A DNA stretch of 62,517 nucleotides. Source: Candidatus Aminicenantota bacterium. Lineage in GTDB: Bacteria; Acidobacteriota; Aminicenantia; Aminicenantales; UBA4085. Under the pieces are notes generated by a model. That model saw only the letters and a list, made by a program, of their open reading frames with translations. It did no database searches and was not told the DNA's origin. The DNA lies in NCBI GenBank assembly GCA_026393895.1, contig JAPKZG010000036.1:1-62517 (forward strand). Direction: 5' to 3'. Shown piece after piece: positions 42,001-49,909 of this stretch. Both the position numbers and the translations under genes were made by a program. Numbering within the stretch: position 1 is the stretch's first letter; the number at the start of each line of letters is the position of its first letter.

Positions 42001-42510
42001 ATGAAAAAAACAATCGCAATCCTCGGTTTGGTGACCCTGATGGCGGGCGGACTCTTCGCCGTGACGACTCAGAACGTCAACATGACCGTGAACCTCTCGG
42101 CATGGTACGACCTGAGTGTCGGCACGAGCGCCCTGACCTTCACCGACTTTCAGCCGGCCATTTCCGCAACCCCGGCCACCCATGCGATCGCGGCCAACGA
42201 AGGCGCGGTGGCCGTTCGGGCGTTCGCCGTCACGAACACGGGCAACACCCTCAAGTTGAATGTCGTCGCCAACGCCGACCTGACCGCCGGTTCCAACACG
42301 ATCGGGATCGGGGCCATCACCTGGACGGCGAGCGGCGCGGGGTATGCGGGCGGGACGATGGCCAAGACATCCGTCGAAGCCGGCTCCTGGACGGGCTCCG
42401 TTCTCCACTGGCATGAAGGCACGTTCACCTATTCGTTCCTCCGGAACTACGCGACCCAGGCTCCGGGCGCTTACAACGCGACCGCGACCTACACGCTGTC
42501 ATCGATCTGA
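42001..42510 (+). CDS. Secreted cysteine-free subunit-like protein B (probable major subunit)
   Basis: 169 residues; signal peptide MKKTIAILGLVTLMAGGLFA. The mature start 'VTTQNVNMTVNLSAWYDLSV' parallels the other subunits. The shared core is 'ITWTASGAGYAGGTM', then 'GTFTYSFLRNY' and the last strand 'GAYNATATYTLSSI'. No cysteine. The strong ribosome site (AAAGGAGG), own sigma-54-like promoter and a hairpin terminator straight after the gene suggest it is made in the largest amount, as with major pilins. Its Gly/Ala/Thr-rich composition suits an exported beta-sandwich. Confidence 0.7.
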   Translation: MKKTIAILGLVTLMAGGLFAVTTQNVNMTVNLSAWYDLSVGTSALTFTDFQPAISATPATHAIAANEGAVAVRAFAVTNTGNTLKLNVVANADLTAGSNTIGIGAITWTASGAGYAGGTMAKTSVEAGSWTGSVLHWHEGTFTYSFLRNYATQAPGAYNATATYTLSSI

Positions 42511-42543
42511 CGACGTTTCCGAGAAACGAAAAGGGTTTCCGTG

Positions 42544-42575
42544 AGGGCGGGGCGAAAGCTCCGCCCTTGTTCATT
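42544..42575 (+). terminator. Terminator after subunit B
   Basis: GGGCGGGGC-GAAA-GCTCCGCCC (42545-42566) is a 9-bp stem with one G-T mismatch and a GNRA-type tetraloop, followed by a T-rich TTGTTCATTTTATT. It would end or attenuate transcription between the abundant subunit and the downstream assembly genes. Confidence 0.75.
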
Positions 42576-42653
42576 TTATTCCCGCGTTCCGGAGACGGGA
42601 TGCAGGATGGGATTGCCTCAATTTCATATTTAAAATAGAATAGAAAGAAAATC

Positions 42654-43469
42654 ATGGCGATGCGCGGAATGAATAGGCTCAAAGGCGGATTCACCGCTCT
42701 AGTCGCCGGCTTCGTCTTGGGAGCCGCGACGCCTGCCCGGGGACAAATCTATTTCGGGATCTCCCCCATCCGGGCGGAACACAAAATAAGACCCGGCGGA
42801 AGCCTCACCGACGTCTTCATGATCCGCAACAACGACACCGGTCCGATTCGGATCAAAGTTTATTGCGAGAACTGGACCATCAGCGAAGACGGGACCGCCT
42901 CGTTCATCGGGGCGACCCCCACGACCTATTCCAGCAAGGATTGGATCATCGTCAACCCCCAGGATTTTCGGATGGCCCCCGGCGAAACGAAATCCGTCAG
43001 GTATACGGTGACCGTCCCTCCCGACACGGCCCCCGGGGGATACCATGCCGCGATATCCTTCGAAACCGTCCCGGACGCGGCCGGGGCGCAGGCCGGGAAC
43101 CGGATGCTCTTCAGCGGAAAGATCGCGGCCGCCGTCTACGTGCTTACGGGTGACCCGGCCGTCGAGGGCGACTTGCTCGACCTGACCCTCGGGACGAAGA
43201 ACGACACGCCGGCCCTCGTCCTCGCCTTGAGCAACACCGGCCATACCCATTTTCGGACCAAGGGCGTAATCCGCATATTCTCGGCCGCCGGCGATAAAAT
43301 TTTCGACTTTGATATCCCCGACGACATCGTCCTGCCCGAGAGCCGGAAAAACGTCTCCTGTCCCCTTCCTCGCCCGCTCGAACCCGGGACTTACCGGGCG
43401 GTCTGCGAACTCGATATCGGCCGGGTGGAAATCATCGAAATGGAAAAAACGATCGAGGTGGAAAAATGA
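42654..43469 (+). CDS. PapD-like periplasmic chaperone-type protein 1
   Basis: 271 residues, secreted (signal ends near PARGQ, residue ~31; ATG 42669 is an alternative start). 'IYFGISPIRAEHKIRPGGSL' then 'DVFMIRNNDTGPIRIKVYCE' is the first-strand-plus-N-x-x pattern of immunoglobulin-like pilus chaperones. 'WIIVNPQDFRMAPGETKSVR YTV'-type segment matches the 'P.....P...Q.VR' strand of PapD. A second Ig-like domain covers ~165-271. It lacks the motifs of the classical FGS/FGL families. Its stop overlaps the next subunit gene (ATGA), as expected for a subunit-chaperone pair. The resemblance is by eye only. Confidence 0.65.
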   Translation: MAMRGMNRLKGGFTALVAGFVLGAATPARGQIYFGISPIRAEHKIRPGGSLTDVFMIRNNDTGPIRIKVYCENWTISEDGTASFIGATPTTYSSKDWIIVNPQDFRMAPGETKSVRYTVTVPPDTAPGGYHAAISFETVPDAAGAQAGNRMLFSGKIAAAVYVLTGDPAVEGDLLDLTLGTKNDTPALVLALSNTGHTHFRTKGVIRIFSAAGDKIFDFDIPDDIVLPESRKNVSCPLPRPLEPGTYRAVCELDIGRVEIIEMEKTIEVEK

Positions 43470-43987
43470 AAAAACCCATCATCGGAGCCCTGCTGGTCCT
43501 GGGGCTTTCCGCCGGCTTGCTTTTCGCCCAAAGCTCCGCGACCAGAACCCTGACCGTAAACGCTACGGTGAGCTCGCGCTACAAGCTCGAGATGACCTCG
43601 AACAACGTGACGTTCACCCGGATCGCCAATCCTCAAACCGCGCCGGTGATCTCCCAAAACGAGTCGCCGATCACCGTCACCGTAAAGGCCACGACGTCCC
43701 GTTCCCTGACGCTGCCCCAGACGTTCAACCTCCGGGTCCAGGCGGTCGGAACGTTGAAGGATTCATCGACCGGCGCCACGATCCCGATCTCGGCGATCAC
43801 CTGGACGGCGACGGGTTCGGGATTCGTCACCTCGGGAACGCTTTCGTCCAGCGCGAATCAACTTTTGGGGACCTGGAACGCCTCGGGAACCTACACGGGA
43901 ACGATCAAGTTTTCGTTCCAGGACAATGCCAATTACGCCCCCGGCACATACAGCCTGGTCGTGACGCTCAGCGTCGGCACGAGTTAA
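43466..43987 (+). CDS. Secreted cysteine-free subunit-like protein C
   Basis: 173 residues; signal peptide MKKPIIGALLVLGLSAGLLF followed by AQ. The mature N-terminus 'RTLTVNATVSSRYKLEMTS' is the closest of the four to spore-coat-U/archaic pilin A strands (x-L-x-V-x-A-x-V), with Tyr where those have Cys. The shared core 'ISAITWTATGSGFVTSGTL' is followed by 'GTIKFSFQDN' and the last strand 'YAPGTYSLVVTLSVGTS'. Its start overlaps the chaperone-like gene by four bases, with GAGGTGG upstream. Function by context: minor or adaptor subunit. Confidence 0.7.
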   Translation: MKKPIIGALLVLGLSAGLLFAQSSATRTLTVNATVSSRYKLEMTSNNVTFTRIANPQTAPVISQNESPITVTVKATTSRSLTLPQTFNLRVQAVGTLKDSSTGATIPISAITWTATGSGFVTSGTLSSSANQLLGTWNASGTYTGTIKFSFQDNANYAPGTYSLVVTLSVGTS

Positions 43988-43995
43988 GGTGAGGC

Positions 43996-44469
43996 ATGAA
44001 CAAAACACCGATTTCCCGCATCTTCCCCGCCGGTATCTTCGTCCTCCTGCTCTTCGCCGCCGGCTCGCTCTACGGACAACGAGCCACGCTGAGCATCTCC
44101 CCCACTTCGATTTCCTTTGCCGCTGCCGATCCCGACACGTCTCCCACAATCACCGCCGGCCAGGTCGTCACCGTCACGATGAGGACCCAAAACTCATCAG
44201 GGCGAACCTGGCAACTTACTCTTCGAGCTAACGGCAATCTTTCCGACGCCACAACCACCGCAACCATTGCCATATCCAACGTCAGTTGGACGGCGACACC
44301 CTCTCCGTTCCAGGCCGGAACGCTGGCCGCCGGCGTCGCCCAGATCGCGGCGGCGGACAAGGACAACGACATTTTAACGGGGTACCTGACATTCGTCTTT
44401 AAAAACTTATGGACGTATTGGGCCGGATCATACACCCAGACCGTAACGGTCACGCTGGCTATCTATTAA
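43996..44469 (+). CDS. Secreted cysteine-free subunit-like protein D
   Basis: 157 residues; signal peptide ending 'FAAGSLYGQ'. The mature start 'RATLSISPTSISFAAADPD' is followed by 'VVTVTMRTQNSSG', the shared core 'ISNVSWTATPSPFQAGTL', then 'GYLTFVFKN' and the C-terminal strand 'YTQTVTVTLAIY'. It is the most diverged member: the Gly-x-Gly of the core is Pro-Ser-Pro. GGTGAGG precedes the ATG, eight bases after the previous stop. It could be a tip or termination subunit; this is a guess from divergence. Confidence 0.65.
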   Translation: MNKTPISRIFPAGIFVLLLFAAGSLYGQRATLSISPTSISFAAADPDTSPTITAGQVVTVTMRTQNSSGRTWQLTLRANGNLSDATTTATIAISNVSWTATPSPFQAGTLAAGVAQIAAADKDNDILTGYLTFVFKNLWTYWAGSYTQTVTVTLAIY

Positions 44470-44470
44470 T

Positions 44471-45247
44471 ATGAGACGTCCGAAATCCGTCTTCTTATTT
44501 CTCCTCGGCCTCGTCGCCATCCCAACCCTTCGGGGACAATCATCGCTATCGCTTTCCCCCGTTCAACTGGAATTTGCCCTGGCCGCCGGGAAATCCGAGG
44601 AAGGCGCGCTGACCATCGGCAACGATGCCGCGGAAGCCATCCGGGTCCGGGCGGAAGTCGTTGCCTGGACGACAGGAATCCCCGGCGTCGATATCTTCCC
44701 CGCCGAAGGGGCCCCGGCGTTATCCTCGCAGGATTGGTTCAGCGTCGTCGGGGGGGAATTCACCATTCCGGCCGGGGAATTCCGGGACATGCCCTTCATC
44801 GTCGCCGTACCCGAAGACGCCGTCCCGGGACAATATCCGGCCGTAATTTCCATCCAGGCCGTTTCGTACGAGTCCGGAGATGGTCTCTTTCTCCAGGGAA
44901 AATTGACCGCCCTGGCGGTCGTCACGATCGGGAAACACGAGGATGCCGGAACGATCGAAGACCTGGCCGTCGAACGTCGGGACGGCCGGAGCATCCTCGT
45001 CCTTCGCCGGAAAAACGGAGGACGGTTTTTCTCCCCGACCGAAGGCGAGCTCATCCTCCGGAATGAAAAAGGCCAAAAAGTCCTCGCCGCGGAATTCAGC
45101 GCCGACCCGGTCCCGCCGCTCAGTGAACGGATCTTCCGGATTCCGGTCGAAGGCGAAATCGCCGCCGGCCGGTATGAAGCCGAATGCATTCTCCGGCCGC
45201 TCACCGGGAAAAAAATATCTTTGACCAGGCCGATTATCGTCGAGTGA
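44471..45247 (+). CDS. PapD-like periplasmic chaperone-type protein 2
   Basis: 258 residues with a signal peptide (MRRPKSVFLFLLGLVAIPTL, mature from ~QSS). 'LSLSPVQLEFALAAGKSEEG' and 'LTIGNDAAEAIRVRAEVVAW' repeat the first-strand and N-x-x pattern of chaperone 1. 'FTIPAGEFRDMPFIVAVPED' and 'PGQYPAVISIQAVS' correspond strand by strand to chaperone 1 ('VTVPPDTAPGGYHAAISFET'). A second beta domain follows to residue 258. The ATG is one base after the subunit D stop, with little ribosome site, so translation is coupled. Two paralogous chaperone-like genes among four subunit-like genes suggest dedicated pairs. Confidence 0.65.
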   Translation: MRRPKSVFLFLLGLVAIPTLRGQSSLSLSPVQLEFALAAGKSEEGALTIGNDAAEAIRVRAEVVAWTTGIPGVDIFPAEGAPALSSQDWFSVVGGEFTIPAGEFRDMPFIVAVPEDAVPGQYPAVISIQAVSYESGDGLFLQGKLTALAVVTIGKHEDAGTIEDLAVERRDGRSILVLRRKNGGRFFSPTEGELILRNEKGQKVLAAEFSADPVPPLSERIFRIPVEGEIAAGRYEAECILRPLTGKKISLTRPIIVE

Positions 45248-45260
45248 GTCCCGAGGATAC

Positions 45261-47534
45261 GTGAAGAGGGCCGCAAAGCGCACGAAGTTTTGGATCGTTC
45301 CCCTCGTCGGATTTTTCTCCCTTTTCGCGCCGTTCGCCTCGGCCGACAAGGGTTACGCCGATTTTTCGATCTGGAACCGCAGTCAGCTCTTCCGGAACCC
45401 CCTCGGCGGCGCTTCGAACGCTTATGAAACCGTCTTTCACCTGGACGCCGTCCAGGACTTCACGAATTACGGGACGGTGTCCCTCTGGACAGACGCCCTG
45501 TTTTCCGGGGGCCGATTCAGCCTAGCCCGGGTGTCCGCCGGGTGGAGTGGTTTCACCTTCGGGAAGACGGCCTTGACGGTCAATGTCGGAGACGATTTTT
45601 ACATCAATTCCAACCTTGAATCGCAATTCGTCGACCAATACCATCCCTATTTTTATTTTCGGGGACTGAACGCATCGATCGCCGCACCGGAGTTCGATCT
45701 TGCGGTATTCGGAGGAAAACTCGCCCGCCTGACCGGACTTCTCGCCGGTACGTACGAGCTCAAGGACCAGCCCTTTTACGGGCTCCGCGGACGGTGGAAA
45801 TTCTCCGGGGAAGCGCTCATCGGAGCCGGAATCGTTCACACCCGGCGGGATCCTTCCGACCTGACGGCCGCCGAAAAAAACACCCTCGTCCTCGTCGATG
45901 CCGAAGTGCCGGTCGTATCCGGTCTGAAAACCCTGGGAGAATTCCTGACCAGCCTCACGTCCGGGGAATCCGGCGCCTCGGGCTCGGCCAACGCCCTCCG
46001 CTTCGGCCCCCTCCTGCGGGCCGGAAAGTGGGATTTCGAGGCGAATTACCGTTTCACGGGTTCCCGTTTCCAGGACCTCAATCCGGAGTATCAATTCGTC
46101 CGCGACGAACGGGGATTCTTCTCCTCCGTGCAGTATCAGGCTACGCGCAACTTGGCGCTGTTCGGGATCGCCGACCGTTTTACCAACAACACCGACGCCG
46201 ACCCGGACATGAACACCCTCGGTTCGCTTTCGCTCATTTCGGGATTCTATCTCAACACCCGGTCGCTTATCGACATCACGGCTCAATGGGAATTCCAGCG
46301 CCGGATTTCGGAGGAGGAACTCCCCGGAAGCACGGACTACTCCTCAAACGGCGTCTTCGTCCAGGCGTCCAAGACGATGGGGGAGTATGTCCCCTACCTC
46401 CGAGTCCGATTGCAGAGCTCCCGGGAAAGCGCCGACGTGGCGTCGCGCTTCAGCTCGCCGGTCGTGTATATCGGTTTCCGGAAGATGTTGCCCCGGGGTT
46501 CCTTTCTCTGGGTGGAGGGACAGTTCGATCAGAGAAAAAGCATGTCCGCGGGGATCGTCGATCGAAACATCTACCTGCGGACCGGCTGGAATTATATTCT
46601 TTCCCCGGACTTCGATCTCTACACCGAACTTTTTTATGAACGATACGGTTATTCCGACCCCGCCTCCCAGCTCGTCGGCTATCTCGGGGTCCGAATCGGC
46701 CTTCGCCGGGATCTTCAGCTGCGGTTCGACGTTCGGGCGTCCGAGCCGTTGAACCGGAGGGATATCCGCTCCTCGGATTATCAATTCACCTTTCGCGTCG
46801 ACAAACGCTTTTCCTGGGGCCTGGAGCCGAAGATCTCGGGCCGGCAATCCGTCGGCGGCTCCGCCATCGGCGTCGGGGGGATCGACGGGTTCGTTTTCGA
46901 GGACCGCAACGGCGACGGAATCATGGGCCCCGGAGAAAAAGGACTGCCCGGCATCAATCTCCGGCTCGAGGACGGCTCCAAGACGACGACCGGTTCCGAC
47001 GGGAGATATCGTTTCCCGCTGGTGGCCGAGGGCCCCCATCAGCTCCGCCTCGAAGAAAACCAAATCCCGGCGATCTATTACCTTTTGAGCCCCGTCCGGG
47101 TGGACGTCATGATCCAACCCCGGGTCACCCGGCAGGTCTCGTTCCTCCTGATTTCGGGAGCGACCCTGTCCGGCCGCTTTATCGAGGATACCGACCGAAA
47201 CGGAAACCTCGACCCGGCCGACAAGGGGCTGGCCGACGTCCTGGTCGTCCTGACGCCCGTCGTCGGAAACGACCCGGCGAATCAACAAACCGGAGCGCAA
47301 ACAGGGGCGGACCAGGCGGGCTTGATTCTCAACACTTATACCGACGCCGACGGCGTCTTCCGGTTCGTCAACATCCTTCCCGGAGAATACGAGCTCTCGG
47401 TTGACCCGGAAACCCTTCCGGCGCGCTCGACGACGACCGTTCCCCTGCCCTATAAAGTCAAACTCGAACCCGGCCAAACCGTCGGCGGAGTCGATTTTCT
47501 GGTGACTCCCCGGCCCGTCATCCGGAAAAAATAG
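45261..47534 (+). CDS. Outer-membrane beta-barrel with C-terminal SdrD-B-like domains, usher-like by context
   Basis: 757 residues, GTG start with CGAGG upstream; signal peptide ends near SADKG. Residues ~30-530 are alternating amphipathic strands with aromatic ends ('FSLARVSAGWSGFTFGKTAL', 'HPYFYFRGLNASIAAPEFDL', 'RNIYLRTGWNYILSPDFDLY', 'QLRFDVRASEPLNRR'), i.e. a large barrel. From residue ~540 two beta domains with calcium-loop motifs follow: 'FEDRNGDGIMGPGEKGLPGI' and 'FIEDTDRNGNLDPADKGLAD', as in SdrD-B/Cna-B modules. I see no FimD/PapC plug or N-terminal usher motif. As the only outer-membrane gene of the cluster it is the candidate export platform. Its stop abuts the stop of the next, convergent gene. 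Confidence 0.7.
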   Translation: MKRAAKRTKFWIVPLVGFFSLFAPFASADKGYADFSIWNRSQLFRNPLGGASNAYETVFHLDAVQDFTNYGTVSLWTDALFSGGRFSLARVSAGWSGFTFGKTALTVNVGDDFYINSNLESQFVDQYHPYFYFRGLNASIAAPEFDLAVFGGKLARLTGLLAGTYELKDQPFYGLRGRWKFSGEALIGAGIVHTRRDPSDLTAAEKNTLVLVDAEVPVVSGLKTLGEFLTSLTSGESGASGSANALRFGPLLRAGKWDFEANYRFTGSRFQDLNPEYQFVRDERGFFSSVQYQATRNLALFGIADRFTNNTDADPDMNTLGSLSLISGFYLNTRSLIDITAQWEFQRRISEEELPGSTDYSSNGVFVQASKTMGEYVPYLRVRLQSSRESADVASRFSSPVVYIGFRKMLPRGSFLWVEGQFDQRKSMSAGIVDRNIYLRTGWNYILSPDFDLYTELFYERYGYSDPASQLVGYLGVRIGLRRDLQLRFDVRASEPLNRRDIRSSDYQFTFRVDKRFSWGLEPKISGRQSVGGSAIGVGGIDGFVFEDRNGDGIMGPGEKGLPGINLRLEDGSKTTTGSDGRYRFPLVAEGPHQLRLEENQIPAIYYLLSPVRVDVMIQPRVTRQVSFLLISGATLSGRFIEDTDRNGNLDPADKGLADVLVVLTPVVGNDPANQQTGAQTGADQAGLILNTYTDADGVFRFVNILPGEYELSVDPETLPARSTTTVPLPYKVKLEPGQTVGGVDFLVTPRPVIRKK

Positions 47535-48737
47535 TCAATCCAGAATCGCGGCGGCGATGACGTTGGCCACCCGGCTTCGCAGGGGAACGATTTTTCCCTT
47601 GTCGTCGGGATGGACGCTGTTAGTCAGAAAAACGACGATGGTCTTGGTGTCCGGGTCGATCCAAAGCGAAGTGCCGGTGTACCCCGAATGCCCGAACGAT
47701 CGCGGCCCGAAAAGATCGCCGCCGTTGGACGCGTAAACGGAACAGAGGTCCCACCCCAATCCGCGTCCGGTAAACGCGGCCCTGGGATAAACCGAGGTCA
47801 TGCGCTCCACCGCCGCCCGGCTGAAAACCCGCGTGCCGCGATATTCGCCGCCGTTGAGGAGCATCTGGCCGAAAACCGCGAGATCCCCGGCCGTGGAAAA
47901 CAATCCCGCGTTCCCCGAAATCCCGCCCTGCAGCCGGGCCAGGGGATCATGAACGACGCCGAGGAGCGGACGGCCGTCCACTAGCTGCGTCGGAACGACC
48001 TGGTCGAAGAGCTTTGGGTCGGGATTATAAAACGTCCGGTTCATCCCGAGCGGATTAAAAATATTCTCCGCGGCGAAACGGTCGATCGATTGGCCGGACA
48101 CTTTACGGACGATTTCCGCCAGAGTGATGTATCCCAGGCAACTGTAGGTGAACTTTTCTCCGGGCGGGTCGTTTTTGGGAAGGGCGGCGATATAATTTAC
48201 CAGGGCTTCGGGCGAACACGGCCGGCCGAGGACCTTGGCCGCATCCTCGGCCTCGGTATAAGACGGAAGCCCGGAGGTATGGGTCAGAAGATTCCAGATC
48301 CGGGCGTCCTCACCGTCCGCGCCGAACCAGTCCCGGTACGGGACGAAGGCCGGAACGTACGTTTTCACCCGGTCCCAGAGACTGATCCGGCCGCGTTCGA
48401 CGAGGGCCATCACGGAAGCCGCGGTGGCGACGGGTTTGGTGAGGGAAGCGAGGTCGAAAATCATGTCCCTGGTCATCGGCCGGTGATCGGGGACCCACCT
48501 GCTTTCGCCGTAGGCTTCGTGAAGGACGATTTTCCCCTTGCGGGCCACCAGGAGCACCGCGCCGGGAAATTCCTTCCGGTTGATCGCTTCTTTGATGATG
48601 ACCGATGCACGATCGAGACGTTCCTGGGAAAAACCGGCGTCCCGGGCGCTGCCGCCCGGCAGGGACCGGTCGGCGCAAGCTGCGCCGAAGAAGGCCAAGG
48701 TGAGAACGGCGACCGCCGCGGCCGATCGATGTTTCAT
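47535..48737 (-). CDS. Serine hydrolase, class C beta-lactamase/penicillin-binding family
   Basis: A 400-residue exported hydrolase; signal peptide AAAVAVLTLAFFGAACADRS. The active-site S-x-x-K is S-L-T-K in 'DLASLTKPVATAASVMAL'. The Y-x-N equivalent is 'TYSCLGYITLAEIV' (Tyr-Ser-Cys), and the final 'FGHSGYTGTSLWIDPDTK' gives the H-x-G third motif. Such enzymes are often esterases or D-aminopeptidases rather than beta-lactamases. GGGAGG precedes the ATG, which overlaps the malY stop (ATGA, 48734-48737), making it the third gene of a coupled CBM9-malY-hydrolase unit. Confidence 0.88.
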   Translation of the reverse strand: MKHRSAAAVAVLTLAFFGAACADRSLPGGSARDAGFSQERLDRASVIIKEAINRKEFPGAVLLVARKGKIVLHEAYGESRWVPDHRPMTRDMIFDLASLTKPVATAASVMALVERGRISLWDRVKTYVPAFVPYRDWFGADGEDARIWNLLTHTSGLPSYTEAEDAAKVLGRPCSPEALVNYIAALPKNDPPGEKFTYSCLGYITLAEIVRKVSGQSIDRFAAENIFNPLGMNRTFYNPDPKLFDQVVPTQLVDGRPLLGVVHDPLARLQGGISGNAGLFSTAGDLAVFGQMLLNGGEYRGTRVFSRAAVERMTSVYPRAAFTGRGLGWDLCSVYASNGGDLFGPRSFGHSGYTGTSLWIDPDTKTIVVFLTNSVHPDDKGKIVPLRSRVANVIAAAILD

Positions 48738-49909
48738 CGGAGACCTCCCAAAGCCCTCTCGATCCGTTCCAGCGCTTCGCGCAGGACGGAATGCGGACAG
48801 GCGAAATTGAGGCGGGCGAACCCCTCCGTTTCCGTCCCGAACATCGCCCCGTCGTTAAGATACACCCTCGCTTTGCGGAGCAGGAAATCGTTCCATCCCG
48901 CCGGGGACAGGCCGAGGCCGCGGCCGTCCACCAGTCCCAGATATGTCCCCTCGGGCTTATAAAACCGGAGCGGCCGGAGCCTCTCGTCGAAGAACCGTTG
49001 GAGCAGATCCGCTCCGGCCTCCAGGTATTCGAGCAGAGCCTCGAGCCAGGACCCGCCGCCGCGGTAGGCCGCCTCCATGGCGACAAGGCCGAAGATATTC
49101 GGAAGTTCCCAGCCGATATCGGCGAATTCCTTCCGGAAACCTTCCCGGAGAACGCGGTTTTCGATGACGGCCAGCGACGCGGCCAGGCCGGCGACATTGA
49201 ACGTTTTGCTCGGAGCGATAAGGGTGACCGTCCGGGCGGTGACTTCCGGGCCCAGCGTCGCGAACGGCATGTGGCGATGCCCGCGAAAGACGAGGTCGCC
49301 GTGGATCTCGTCGGCCACAACAACCAGGTTCCGTTCCAGGCAGATTTCGGCAAGCCGCCGCAATTCCTCTTCCGTCCATACCCGGCCCATGGGATTATGG
49401 GGACTACAGAGGATGATCAACTTGATCCGGTCGTCGATCCGCCGCCGGAGGTCGTCGAAATCCATCGTCCATCGGCCGGACTCAAACCGGAGGGAATTCC
49501 GCACAAGCCACCGTCCGGACGCTTCGACCGCCGAAAAAAACGGCGGATAGACCGGGGTCTGAATGATCACGCCGTCGCCCGGCCGGGAGAATGCCCGCAC
49601 ACAGGCGTACAGCGCGGGCACGATTCCAGGCGCGTAAGACAGCCACTCCGGACGGATTTCCCAACCGAAACGCGTCTTCTGCCAATCGACGGCCGCCTCT
49701 CTGACGGAAACCGGATCGGACGGATAGCCGAACGCGCCGTGCGAAACCCGGCGGGCAAGGGCTTCGCGTACGGCCGGGGGCGCGGCGAAATCCATATCGG
49801 CCACCCACATGGGAATGGCTTCGGGCGCGCCCAATTTCATGGCTGGAATGTCCCATTTCACCGAACCGGTCCCGCGCCGGTCCAAAATGGTGTCAAAATC
49901 GAACGTCAT
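48734..49909 (-). CDS. MalY/PatB-type pyridoxal aminotransferase / cystathionine beta-lyase
   Basis: A 391-residue fold-type I PLP enzyme. The start at 49909 overlaps the CBM9 gene stop. 'KWDIPAMKLGAPEAIPMWVA DMDF'-type opening is the MalY/PatB mark. 'IIQTPVYPPFFSAVEASGRW', 'ILCSPHNPMGRVWTEEELRR', 'VVVADEIHGDLVFRGHRHMP' and 'IAPSKTFNVAGLAAS' (PLP Lys) are canonical, and the Arg for the carboxylate is in 'GFARLNFACP'. Enzymes of this type cleave the C-S bond of cystathionine or cysteine; some transaminate. It lies between a carbohydrate-binding protein and a serine hydrolase. Confidence 0.92.
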   Translation of the reverse strand: MTFDFDTILDRRGTGSVKWDIPAMKLGAPEAIPMWVADMDFAAPPAVREALARRVSHGAFGYPSDPVSVREAAVDWQKTRFGWEIRPEWLSYAPGIVPALYACVRAFSRPGDGVIIQTPVYPPFFSAVEASGRWLVRNSLRFESGRWTMDFDDLRRRIDDRIKLIILCSPHNPMGRVWTEEELRRLAEICLERNLVVVADEIHGDLVFRGHRHMPFATLGPEVTARTVTLIAPSKTFNVAGLAASLAVIENRVLREGFRKEFADIGWELPNIFGLVAMEAAYRGGGSWLEALLEYLEAGADLLQRFFDERLRPLRFYKPEGTYLGLVDGRGLGLSPAGWNDFLLRKARVYLNDGAMFGTETEGFARLNFACPHSVLREALERIERALGGLR

